64,000 nucleotides of DNA from CAWCUU01 sp963798855 (lineage in GTDB: Bacteria > Gemmatimonadota > Gemmatimonadetes > Longimicrobiales > RSA9): positions 310,001 to 374,000 of the forward strand of contig CAWCUU010000003.1 of NCBI GenBank assembly GCA_963798855.1, given 5' to 3'. The stretch's first letter is position 1. Each line of letters begins with the position of its first letter. Positions 17,010-24,623 of this stretch are shown here, one piece after another. The position numbers and the translations under genes were made by a program. A model generated the notes under the pieces. The model ran no database searches. It saw nothing but the letters and a program-made list of their open reading frames with translations, and was not told the DNA's origin.

Positions 17010-19808
17010 GTGAAGACGCCGAATAGATTCACTGGCTACAACGCCGGGTACGCGCAGTCGATGTACGAGCAGTGGCTGCGCGATCCGCAATCCGTGGATG
17101 AGGGTTGGCGACGGCTTTTCGGCGCCGCTCCTGCCGATCTCGGCCTGCTCGATGTTCCCGGCGCCGTGGTCGGCGCGGTCGGGCCGCTCGCGGCGGACGC
17201 CAGCGAACTGAAGTCGACGAAGGCGGCGGCCGAGCTCGTCGACGCGTACCGGCTGAACGGGCATTTCGCGGCGCACCTCGACCCGCTGGGCTCGCCTCCG
17301 CGCGGACATCCCACGCTACAGCCCGCCTTCCACGGCATCACCGAGCAGGATCTACGCAGCGAGCCGGCAGCGTCGCTCGTCCAGGACGTGATCGAATGGC
17401 TTCGCTCGATCTATACGGGCACGATCGGCTACGAGTACGAGCACCTTCAAGATCCGGAGCGCCAGGAGTGGGTCCGGCAGCAGGTCGAGTCGGGTCGGCT
17501 GCGCCAGCCGCTGCCGGAAGAGCAGCGCCTCCGTCTGCTCGACCGCCTGACGGAGGTCGAGTCGTTCGAGCAGTTCATCCACCGCGCGTATCTGGGGGCC
17601 AAGCGGTTCTCGATCGAGGGAACGGACGTGCTCGTGCCGATGCTCGATGTAGCGGTGGAGGCCGCAGCCGCGGAGGGCGCGAGAGAGGTCGTGCTCGGCA
17701 TGGCCCATCGCGGTCGCCTCAACGTGCTCGTCCACCTCGTCGGCCGCCCGTACGAGGCCATGATCGCGGAATTCGAGGGGCAGCACGGCGGCTACGGCAC
17801 GACCGGCGACGTGAAGTACCACCTCGGCGCCGAGGGCACCTACGCCACCGCCTCCGGCGAGCCGCTCAGCGTGCTGCTCGCCCCCAACCCGAGCCACCTC
17901 GAGGCGGTCGATCCCGTCGCTGAAGGGATTACGCGCGCGAAGCAGTCGGACCGCAGCGGCCCCGAGCTCGGGCGCGACGAGGACCTCGTCATGCCTGTGC
18001 TGATCCACGGCGACGCCGCCTTCGCTGGACAGGGCGTGGTCGCCGAGACGCTGAACCTCGCCCGACTCGACGGCTACCGCACCGGCGGCACGCTCCATGT
18101 CATCGCGAACAACCAGATCGGCTTCACGACGCTGCCGGGAGAGGGGCGCTCGACGGCCTATGCGAGCGACCTCGCGAAGGGCTTCGACATCCCGATTTTT
18201 CACGTCAACGCCGATGACCCCGAGGCGTGCCTGGCCGTCACGCGCCTGGCCATGGCGTTCCGCGCGCGCTTCCATGCCGACGTGGTGATCGACCTCGTCG
18301 GCTACCGGCGCTTCGGCCATAATGAGGCGGACGAGCCGGCGTATACGCAGCCGGAGATGTACGAGCGCATCCGCGAGCACCCCACGGTGCGCGAGCAGTG
18401 GGCTGACCGCCTCGTCGCCGAGGGGCTGCTGAGCGAGGACGACGTGCAGGCGCGGTGGGACGCGGCGTACCAGCGGCTGGTCGAGGCCCAGCACGAGGTG
18501 CAGTCGCGCGAGGCGGCTCCCCCCGAGCTGCGGCCGGAGCCCGAAACCCTCGAGCCCGCCCTCGGCGCGCGTACGGAGGTGGAGGAGGCGCGACTGCGCG
18601 AGCTCGACCACGCGCTGCACAGCTGGCCGGAGGGGTTCCGGCCCAACCCGAAGCTGGAGCGACAGCTGGCGAAGCGCGCCGCTCTGATCGACGAAGGCGG
18701 CAGCCTCGACTGGGCGCACGCCGAGGCGCTCGCGTTCGGGTCGCTGCTGCAGGAGGGCGTGCCGATCCGGCTCACCGGCCAGGACACCGAGCGCGGTACG
18801 TTCTCGCAGCGACACCTCGTTCTGCACGACGTCGAGACCGGCTCGCGCTTCACGCCGCTCGCCTCGCTGTCGGACAGGACGGCGCCGTTCGAGATCCACA
18901 ACAGCCCGCTCTCCGAGCTCGCGTGCCTCGGCTTCGAGTACGGGTACGCGACCGCTGCTGCCGGGGCCCTCGTGCTGTGGGAGGCTCAGTTCGGCGACTT
19001 CGTCAACGGCGCGCAGATCGTGCTCGACCAGTTCGTCTCCGCGGGCCGCGCGAAGTGGGGGCAGGAGGCGAACCTCGTGCTGCTGCTGCCGCACGGCTAC
19101 GAGGGACAGGGACCCGAGCACTCGAGCGCGCGCCTCGAGCGCTTCCTGCAGCTCGCGGCCGAGGACGACATCCGGGTGGCGAACCTCACCACGCCGGCCC
19201 AGTACTTCCACCTGCTCCGCCGCCAGGCGAAGCTGGAGGAGAAGAGACCCCTCGTCTTGATGACGCCGAAGAGCCTGCTGCGCCATCCGCGGGCGATCTC
19301 ACCGCTCGCCGATCTCACGTCCGGGGAGTTCCACTTCGTGCTTGGCGACGATTCCGTCTCGGGCCGTGAGTCCCGGGTCCGCCGCGCTGTGCTTTGCTCC
19401 GGCAAGCTCTACTTCGACATCACCGGAAGCGAGCAGCACGAGCGGGCCGGAGACGTCGCGGTCCTCCGCGTCGAGCAACTCTATCCGTTCCCCGGCGAGC
19501 CGCTCGAGGAGGCGCTGCGCGCCTTCCCGTCGCTGGAGCGCGTCGTCTGGTCGCAGGAGGAGCCGGCCAACATGGGCGCCTGGCGCTACATCGAGCCGCG
19601 CCTGCGCGAGCTCACGGTCGGACTCGGTGACGTCGCGCTCGACTACGCCGGCCGGCCGGACCGCGCCTCGCCCGCCGAAGGCTACGCGAACACGCACCAG
19701 CGCCAACAGGAGCGCATCGTCCGCGACGCGCTCGGCCTCGGGGCGGCCGCCCCGGCCGCGGCGGCCCCCCCGCGGCAGACACGCCGGAAAAGCAAGGCCG
19801 CCAGCTAA
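17010..19808 (+). CDS. sucA: 2-oxoglutarate dehydrogenase E1 component
   Basis: 932 residues. It decarboxylates 2-oxoglutarate with thiamine diphosphate and passes the succinyl group to E2 in the TCA cycle. Family motifs are clear: VVLGMAHRGRLNVL, GDVKYHLG, LAPNPSHLEAVDPV, the ThDP-binding GDAAFAGQGVV...ANNQIGFTT, and RRFGHNEADEPAYTQP. The N-terminal short helix (GYAQSMYEQWLRDPQSVDEGW) that contacts the E2/E3 complex is present. I choose GTG 17010, since the ATG at 17061 would cut that helix. No sucB or lpd gene is beside it, so the complex is encoded at separate loci. An 8-bp hairpin follows the stop. Confidence 0.94.
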   Translation: MKTPNRFTGYNAGYAQSMYEQWLRDPQSVDEGWRRLFGAAPADLGLLDVPGAVVGAVGPLAADASELKSTKAAAELVDAYRLNGHFAAHLDPLGSPPRGHPTLQPAFHGITEQDLRSEPAASLVQDVIEWLRSIYTGTIGYEYEHLQDPERQEWVRQQVESGRLRQPLPEEQRLRLLDRLTEVESFEQFIHRAYLGAKRFSIEGTDVLVPMLDVAVEAAAAEGAREVVLGMAHRGRLNVLVHLVGRPYEAMIAEFEGQHGGYGTTGDVKYHLGAEGTYATASGEPLSVLLAPNPSHLEAVDPVAEGITRAKQSDRSGPELGRDEDLVMPVLIHGDAAFAGQGVVAETLNLARLDGYRTGGTLHVIANNQIGFTTLPGEGRSTAYASDLAKGFDIPIFHVNADDPEACLAVTRLAMAFRARFHADVVIDLVGYRRFGHNEADEPAYTQPEMYERIREHPTVREQWADRLVAEGLLSEDDVQARWDAAYQRLVEAQHEVQSREAAPPELRPEPETLEPALGARTEVEEARLRELDHALHSWPEGFRPNPKLERQLAKRAALIDEGGSLDWAHAEALAFGSLLQEGVPIRLTGQDTERGTFSQRHLVLHDVETGSRFTPLASLSDRTAPFEIHNSPLSELACLGFEYGYATAAAGALVLWEAQFGDFVNGAQIVLDQFVSAGRAKWGQEANLVLLLPHGYEGQGPEHSSARLERFLQLAAEDDIRVANLTTPAQYFHLLRRQAKLEEKRPLVLMTPKSLLRHPRAISPLADLTSGEFHFVLGDDSVSGRESRVRRAVLCSGKLYFDITGSEQHERAGDVAVLRVEQLYPFPGEPLEEALRAFPSLERVVWSQEEPANMGAWRYIEPRLRELTVGLGDVALDYAGRPDRASPAEGYANTHQRQQERIVRDALGLGAAAPAAAAPPRQTRRKSKAAS

Positions 19809-19825
19809 AAGCGCGTTCGTCGGGA

Positions 19826-19844
19826 CGCGGGGCCGCGCCCCGCG
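19826..19844 (+). terminator. GC-rich hairpin after sucA
   Basis: CGCGGGGC, loop CGC, GCCCCGCG, 18 nt past the stop codon at 19808. The stem is strong but has no T-run. Confidence 0.55.
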
Positions 19845-20002
19845 CAACGCGGCGCGCCCCACCCCCAGGCGGCGCCCGGCACGACGTGCGCGCCCCGCTG
19901 GCGGGGCCACACGACGGCACGTGGCTTGCTGCGTTGGGGACGGTGCAGAGGGCGACGTCGGCCGGTCGGTCGACGCGCGACCGCCCGACCGGAGGAGAGC
20001 CC

Positions 20003-20182
20003 ATGTCGTCGTTCGTGATCTATCTGATCGGCTTCTTCGTACTCATCGTCGGCCTCGCGCTGGCGGCCTACCTCGTCGGCCTCCCCGCCCAGTGGATCGG
20101 CATCGGCATCATCGTGCTGATCGGCCTCGGCATCCTCATGGGCGTGAGCCGCACCCGCCGTCCAGACCCGCCGGAAGCCTGA
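20003..20182 (+). CDS. Small two-helix membrane protein
   Basis: 59 residues, almost entirely two transmembrane segments (FVIYLIGFFVLIVGLALAAYLVG and WIGIGIIVLIGLGILMGV) with a short basic tail. No domain is recognised. The start is supported by a strong ribosome site, GGAGGAG 5 nt before ATG 20003. An upstream in-frame extension lies within GC-rich non-coding-looking sequence. The stop codon TGA is also the first base group of a GAAGGCG tandem array. Confidence 0.7.
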   Translation: MSSFVIYLIGFFVLIVGLALAAYLVGLPAQWIGIGIIVLIGLGILMGVSRTRRPDPPEA

Positions 20183-20228
20183 AGGCGACCCACCGGAAGG
20201 CGCACACGGAAGGCGCGCACGGAAGGCG
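20181..20228 (+). repeat. GAAGGCG array, four copies, starting at a stop codon
   Basis: GAAGGCG occurs at 20181, 20196, 20209 and 20222 (spacings 15, 13, 13 bp). The first copy shares bases with the TGA stop (20180-20182) of the small membrane protein gene. Confidence 0.85.
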
Positions 20229-20263
20229 TTTACCGCAGCCCCTTCAGAGCCGGACGAGGCGAC

Positions 20264-20350
20264 AACGCCTGCCTTCAACGCCTGCCTTCAACGCCTGCTT
20301 CCAACGCCTGCTTTCAACGCCTGCTTCCACCGCCTGCTTCCACCGCCTCC
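20264..20350 (+). repeat. 13-bp tandem array AACGCCTGCYTTC, six full units plus a partial
   Basis: Units begin at 20264, 20277, 20290, 20303, 20316 and 20329, with a partial unit at 20342. Read in reverse complement the unit contains GAAGGC or GAAAGC, so it is inverted relative to the GAAGGCG array just upstream; GCCTTC of the first two units can pair with GAAGGC. No protein-coding role is seen. A TTGACG at 20366-20371 may be a -35 element for the next gene. Confidence 0.85.
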
Positions 20351-20432
20351 CCCCCCGGCACCCCCTTGACGTCACGGTGTATTGCCCTCATGCGTTAGCA
20401 GAAACGGACACTCGTGCGCGGGAGCGTCTTTT

Positions 20433-20981
20433 TTGGATCACCTGGTCATCGTCACGTACCCCGAGCCGATCAGCATCGAGGCCCGCTCGATCGAGCACGA
20501 CGCGGTTCCCGACGGCAATGTGGGTCTTGCCTACTACTACGACGACCATGTGATCGCCCGCAGCGTGATCGACTCGGACGCGATGGACTCGATCAACTCG
20601 CTGCTTCAGAACCCGGTGATGGTGGCGCTCGCGGCGAGCGAGGACGAGGAGGGCAACATCGAGGCAAGGGTCTGCCTCGTGCTCCCGGTCGAAGGAGATG
20701 GCGCCGTTCGCGGCGAGGCGGAGGAGGCGGACGAGCCGTGGAAGGCGAGCGTGCCGGAGCCGCCTCCGGAGATCGGCTCCGATTACGATGCCTCGGATGG
20801 CGACGAGGAAAAGCCGAAGATGGCGCTGCTCCCGATCGGCAACGTCATCCGCAGCATCGATGACCGCAACCATCCCGACGATGTCGCCGCCGATGCGAGC
20901 GAGATGCTGCGCAACCTGCTCCTCGGCCAGGCCCGCGACGCGGTGCAGAAGGCGATCGACGACCTGTTGAACAGCCTCTAG
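20433..20981 (+). CDS. Acidic protein of unknown function
   Basis: 182 residues from TTG 20433; I do not recognise the family. The N-terminal ~85 residues look folded (VIVTYPEPISIEARSIEH..., VGLAYYYDDHVIARSVI). They are followed by an acidic low-complexity linker (EGDGAVRGEAEEADEPW...SDYDASDGDEEKPK) and a C-terminal helical stretch (ASEMLRNLLLGQARDAVQKAIDDLLNSL). No signal peptide, so probably cytoplasmic. TTG 20433 is preceded by GGGAG at suitable distance; another TTG at 20382 would add 17 residues. The TfoX-like gene follows after 12 bp, so they are probably cotranscribed. Confidence 0.6.
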   Translation: MDHLVIVTYPEPISIEARSIEHDAVPDGNVGLAYYYDDHVIARSVIDSDAMDSINSLLQNPVMVALAASEDEEGNIEARVCLVLPVEGDGAVRGEAEEADEPWKASVPEPPPEIGSDYDASDGDEEKPKMALLPIGNVIRSIDDRNHPDDVAADASEMLRNLLLGQARDAVQKAIDDLLNSL

Positions 20982-20993
20982 CACACCCGCCGA

Positions 20994-21317
20994 ATGGCCT
21001 ACGACGAGGGCCTCCTGACCCGCTGCCTCGACTCGCTGCGCGAGCTCCGCGCCGGACCGGTCCGCAACAAGAACACCTTCGGCATGCGCGGGTTGCTGCG
21101 CGGCAGCCGCATGTTCGCCGCGGTCGGCGAGGAGGCCATCCTGGTCAAGCTCACCGAAGCCGACTACGTGATCGCCCTTCAGCAGCCCGGGGTCAGCGCA
21201 TTCGCACCCGATGGCGGGCGCCCAATGAGCACATGGGTTCTCGTCGATGCGGAATACGTCGCCGATGACCCGGAGCTCCGGGAGTGGCTGGCGAAGGCGC
21301 TCGGCACCGTGAGCTGA
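20994..21317 (+). CDS. TfoX/Sxy N-terminal-domain protein
   Basis: 107 residues matching the TfoX N-terminal domain: MAYDEGLLTRCLDSL start, FGMRGLLRGSRMFAAVGEEAILVKL, and GGRPMSTWVLVDAEYVADDPELREWL. The C-terminal helix-hairpin-helix half of full TfoX is absent, as in the many stand-alone TfoX_N proteins. In gammaproteobacteria full TfoX controls competence; for short forms no function is established, so a competence role should not be assumed. The ATG follows the upstream gene's stop closely and fits the family start exactly. Confidence 0.85.
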   Translation: MAYDEGLLTRCLDSLRELRAGPVRNKNTFGMRGLLRGSRMFAAVGEEAILVKLTEADYVIALQQPGVSAFAPDGGRPMSTWVLVDAEYVADDPELREWLAKALGTVS

Positions 21318-21600
21318 CGCGCCGGGGGGATTGTCCATTCGCGGCTGCGCATCCGGCGACACGTCCGAGTGCGTCATGGTGGCCGGGTGCTCGACCAGCG
21401 TCTCGGGGCCGCGCCAATTCTCACGTAGGGGTTTCCCCCACGCGGCGCGGCCGATTCCCGGCTCGCGTTTCCACCACGTCCCGACAGACCGGCCCGCGAC
21501 CGTCCGTAGTTTTCTCAGGTGCGGCGAGAGGTGTTCTTGAAATCCGGTACGCGCGCCCTGCGGGCGACGCTTGCGCATGTACCTGCGACGAGGAGGCTGG
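21318..21600. other. Intergenic region, no gene found
   Basis: 283 bp between the TfoX-like and pyridoxamine-oxidase-fold genes. Frames on both strands here are short and lack start signals. A small hairpin-like segment (GTAGGGG TTT CCCCCAC) is at about 21426-21442. No RNA gene was recognised. Confidence 0.4.
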
Positions 21601-22116
21601 ATGGAACGTCCGCTGAGACGGGAGAGCGAGCCGCCGGAGGCGGCCCGTGACGAAGCACCGCCGGCACCGCAGAGCCGTTTTCGGGCCTCGAAGCCGATGT
21701 CCGAGGAAGGCATCGAGGAGTGCCTGAAGGCGAGCCGCTGGGGCGTCCTGGCGACGCTCGACCGGGGAAGGCCGTATGCGGTGCCGCTGATCTTCGGCTG
21801 GGACGGCATCGCGCTCTACTTCGTCGCGAGTCCCGGCCTGAAGGTGGAGAGCCTCGAGGCGAATCCGGAGGTCTGCTTCACGGTCACGGAGGTGAAGGAG
21901 GGCGGCCATCGCTGGCGCTCGGTAGTGATCCGCGGAACCGCCGAGCTGGTGAGGAGCATCCCGGGAAAGTTCGCCGCGCTGCGCGCACTGCGCACGCACC
22001 TTACCGTCTCCCCCTCCGAGGTGACGCTGGCGGACGTCGCAGCGGTGGCACACGCGCGCGTGATCCGGGTTCGGCCGGCCGAGATCACCGGCAGGAGAAC
22101 CCGCTGGGCCGAATAA
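21601..22116 (+). CDS. Pyridoxamine 5'-phosphate oxidase-fold (FMN-binding split barrel) protein
   Basis: 171 residues. After a basic, proline-rich N-terminus, the split-barrel domain begins with MSEEGIEECLKASRWGVLATLDRGRPYAVPLIFGWDG, followed by LYFVASPG.KVESLEANPEVCFTVTE and WRSVVIRGTAELV. This is the layout of small 'pyridoxamine 5'-phosphate oxidase family' flavin or heme proteins, often annotated as nitroimidazole-resistance-like; true PdxH activity is unlikely. I start at ATG 21601 because GAGGAGG lies 5 nt upstream. The stop at 22114-22116 is followed at once by an ACTTC-rich repeat. Confidence 0.8.
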   Translation: MERPLRRESEPPEAARDEAPPAPQSRFRASKPMSEEGIEECLKASRWGVLATLDRGRPYAVPLIFGWDGIALYFVASPGLKVESLEANPEVCFTVTEVKEGGHRWRSVVIRGTAELVRSIPGKFAALRALRTHLTVSPSEVTLADVAAVAHARVIRVRPAEITGRRTRWAE

Positions 22117-22117
22117 A

Positions 22118-22164
22118 ACTCGTACTTCGCACTTCCCAGTTCCCGTTACTCACTTCTTTCGTAC
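22118..22164 (+). repeat. ACTTC-rich dispersed repeat, copy near 22.1 kb
   Basis: Starts 2 nt after the stop of the preceding gene. Bases 22118-22135 match 52020-52037 at 17 of 18 positions. Pyrimidine-rich, no coding potential. Confidence 0.65.
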
Positions 22165-22245
22165 GTTTTCTGCGTCTGTGCCCACGAGCGTCCGCCCGGA
22201 GAGGGGGTGGCCGGGGATACTCGTCGATCTCGAACGAGCCAAGCG

Positions 22246-23229
22246 ATGAGCGCAGCTGCAACATTGGTCACATCCAGCGTCGAGGGCGCCGGTGCGGGAC
22301 CACGTGGCGAGCGCGCGGAAGAGCGATTCGCGACCGTATACCGCCGGGTCCACGCGTCACATCCGGCCTGTCTCGCGGACGACTGGCTCGGGAATCCGTG
22401 CAGCGACGAGCGCGGGCGACCCTGCGAGCGGCCGTTCGTGTGGTCGCGGCGCAACGGTCCGTGGCGGCAGGTGGAGACGCTGTGGATCGGCGCGGCACCG
22501 GGAAACGCGGGCGGACGCGGGGCGGGTGAGCTCGGAGCGCACGGCACGCGCATCCCGTTCGGGGGTGACGTCGCCGGGGCGAACCTCGATGTCCTCTTCG
22601 GCTCCATTGGGATCACCCGCAACGACACGTTCATCGCCGCCGCTTTGAACCACCTGCCGGCCGCGGGCGGCGGCGAGCCGACGCTGACGGAGCTGATGGA
22701 GCCTGTGGGGCTCTATCCGACATCGCTCCACCTTCTCCGCGATACGATCCTGGCCGCGGCGCCGCAGCTGCTGATCGCGCTCGGCAACGTGGCTCTGCGC
22801 GCGACCTTCGCGGCCGCGGGCATGGAGCAGCCGGTACGCCTGCCCGGGCTGGCCCGGCTGCGGACGGCCGGCGTGCAGCGCGGCCGCGCCGTTCCATGGC
22901 CGCGGTCGGAGCCACCTTCCGATCCCTTCCTCGATCTCTGGCGCGACGCCGCCGGGGAGCAGCCGTTGCCCCACCTGCTCTGGCTGATGCATCCGAGCGC
23001 GCAGAACATGAATCCCTACGCGGGCGTGAATACGTCGTTCCATGCGCGAATGCTCGACGCGCGTGACCACCTGCGCGCGGCGGTGACCGAGGTACTCGGG
23101 CGCCCGGTTCCGCCGGAGCGAGCGGCGGAATGGCCCGAGGAGGGAGTGTACGCGCTGCCCGAATGGACCGACGCGGTGGGGCCGAGACACGCGGATCTCG
23201 ACCGGCTCTGGCGCGAAAAGGGGGTGTAG
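22246..23229 (+). CDS. Uracil-DNA glycosylase superfamily protein
   Basis: 327 residues. The core has LWIGAAPGNAGGRG (motif A position), IPFGGDVAGANLDVLFGSIGITRNDTFI, APQLLIALGNVALRATF, and the C-terminal LLWLMHPSAQNMNP (HPS motif). This order is that of family 4/5-like UDGs. Motif A has Ala where family 4 enzymes usually have GEAPG, so glycosylase activity is uncertain. The family's iron-sulfur cysteines are not obvious apart from an N-terminal HPACLADDWLGNPC segment. The start ATG 22246 is chosen over GTG 22207; neither has a good Shine-Dalgarno. The next gene begins 2 nt after the stop. Confidence 0.75.
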   Translation: MSAAATLVTSSVEGAGAGPRGERAEERFATVYRRVHASHPACLADDWLGNPCSDERGRPCERPFVWSRRNGPWRQVETLWIGAAPGNAGGRGAGELGAHGTRIPFGGDVAGANLDVLFGSIGITRNDTFIAAALNHLPAAGGGEPTLTELMEPVGLYPTSLHLLRDTILAAAPQLLIALGNVALRATFAAAGMEQPVRLPGLARLRTAGVQRGRAVPWPRSEPPSDPFLDLWRDAAGEQPLPHLLWLMHPSAQNMNPYAGVNTSFHARMLDARDHLRAAVTEVLGRPVPPERAAEWPEEGVYALPEWTDAVGPRHADLDRLWREKGV

Positions 23230-23231
23230 GC

Positions 23232-24623
23232 GTGCTCCAGTCCGTCGAGCGAGGACCGCTGTCCATCGCGGCCTATGCGGGCCTGGCCCGCGACGAGCTC
23301 CTCGATCGCCTGAGGGAGACGGCAGAGACGATCCGCGGAGCGCGCATCCTGCACCTGAATGCGACCGCCTACGGCGGCGGCGTCTCGGAGCTGCTCGGCT
23401 CGCTGGTTCCGCTGATGCGGGACCTCGGTCTGGAAGCCGAATGGAAGGTGATGGGTGGCGATCCGGACTTCTTCCGGGTGACGAAGTCCATGCACAACGC
23501 CCTGCAGGGCGCAGCCGATGGGCCCGGTGACGACGATCTGCGCATCTACCTCGAGAACTCGGAGCGCAACGCCGAGCGGCTTGAATCCAGCTACGACGTG
23601 ATCTTCGTCCACGATCCGCAGCCCGCTGCGCTCCGCCACTTCCGTGGGCGCGACGGCGCGCGCTGGATCTGGCGCTGTCACATCGATACCTCATCGCCGA
23701 ATCCGTCCACCTGGCAGAGCCTGCGGCCGTTCATCGCCGACTACGACGCCGCGATCTTCACGATGCGCGACTTCGTGCCGCCGGACTTTCCGGTCCCCCG
23801 CGTCGAGGTCGTTCCGCCCGCGATCGACCCGCTCAGCCCGAAGAACCTGTCGCTGCCCGACGCGCTGGCCCGCCGGGTGCTGAGCTGGATCGGGATGCGG
23901 CTCGACCGGCCTCTGATCACGCAGGTGGCGCGGTTCGATCCATGGAAGGATCCGCTCGGCGTCATCGCCGCATACCGCCTGGTCCGCGAAGAGGTGCCCG
24001 ACCTGCAGCTCGCGCTCGTCGGCTCCATGGCGCTCGACGACCCGGAGGGCTGGACGGTCTTCGAGCAGGTCGAGGAGCAGGCCAATCGCGACCCTGATGT
24101 ACACGTCTTCTCGAACCTCACGGGCGTCGGCAACATCGAGGTGAACGCTTTCCAGATGCTGTCCGACGTGATCGTGCAGAAGTCGATCCGGGAGGGCTTC
24201 GGCCTGGTCGTGTCCGAGGCGCTCTGGAAGCAGACGCCCGTCGTCGCCGGTCGCGCCGGCGGCATCCCGCTGCAGCTCGCCGACGGCGACGGCGGCTACC
24301 TGGTGGACGGGGTCGAGGAATGCGCCGAGGCGACCGTCCGGCTGTTGCGGGATCCGGCGGCAGGCGAGGAGCTCGCGCAGCGTGGGCGCGACAGGGTGCG
24401 TCGACATTTCCTGCTGCCCAGGCTCCTCCTCAACCACCTCACCCTTGCCTGCGACCTGCTGCAGTCGCCGGCACCGGGGGCGCACGAGATCGATCCGTGG
24501 TGCGGGCTGGCCGTACCGGGGGAGGCCGCGCTGCGCGCGACGATCCGCGGCAGCGCACACGCGTTCTGCTCCGAATCCTGCCGCGACCAGTACACGGCCG
24601 GCTCGGAATCCGGAGCCGCGTGA
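23232..24623 (+). CDS. Trehalose-synthase-type GT4 glycosyltransferase with C-terminal YHS domain
   Basis: 463 residues. Residues ~1-405 are a GT-B glycosyltransferase matching TreT-type trehalose synthase: ILHLNATAYGGGVSELLGSLVPL, LGLEAEWKVMGGDPDFF, VIFVHDPQP, ITQVARFDPWKDPLGVI, and the donor-site segment QKSIREGFGLVVSEALWK. The likely reaction is transfer of glucose from NDP-glucose to glucose. Residues 421-454 form a YHS-like metal-binding module (DPWCGLAV at 421-428, FCSESC with Cys446 and Cys450, plus Cys424). A glycosyltransferase-YHS fusion is unusual. Start GTG 23232 follows AAAAGGGGG; its stop overlaps the next gene's GTG (GTGA). Confidence 0.82.
   Translation: MLQSVERGPLSIAAYAGLARDELLDRLRETAETIRGARILHLNATAYGGGVSELLGSLVPLMRDLGLEAEWKVMGGDPDFFRVTKSMHNALQGAADGPGDDDLRIYLENSERNAERLESSYDVIFVHDPQPAALRHFRGRDGARWIWRCHIDTSSPNPSTWQSLRPFIADYDAAIFTMRDFVPPDFPVPRVEVVPPAIDPLSPKNLSLPDALARRVLSWIGMRLDRPLITQVARFDPWKDPLGVIAAYRLVREEVPDLQLALVGSMALDDPEGWTVFEQVEEQANRDPDVHVFSNLTGVGNIEVNAFQMLSDVIVQKSIREGFGLVVSEALWKQTPVVAGRAGGIPLQLADGDGGYLVDGVEECAEATVRLLRDPAAGEELAQRGRDRVRRHFLLPRLLLNHLTLACDLLQSPAPGAHEIDPWCGLAVPGEAALRATIRGSAHAFCSESCRDQYTAGSESGAA

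Noticed and set aside
17352..19286. 644-codon minus-strand frame opposite sucA
   Set aside because: Antisense to the 2-oxoglutarate dehydrogenase E1 gene; composition is Arg/Glu/Leu low-complexity and no family pattern is seen.
20994..21317. Competence regulator assignment for the TfoX-like gene
   Set aside because: Only the N-terminal TfoX domain is present; stand-alone versions have no demonstrated competence role, so a functional name was not given.
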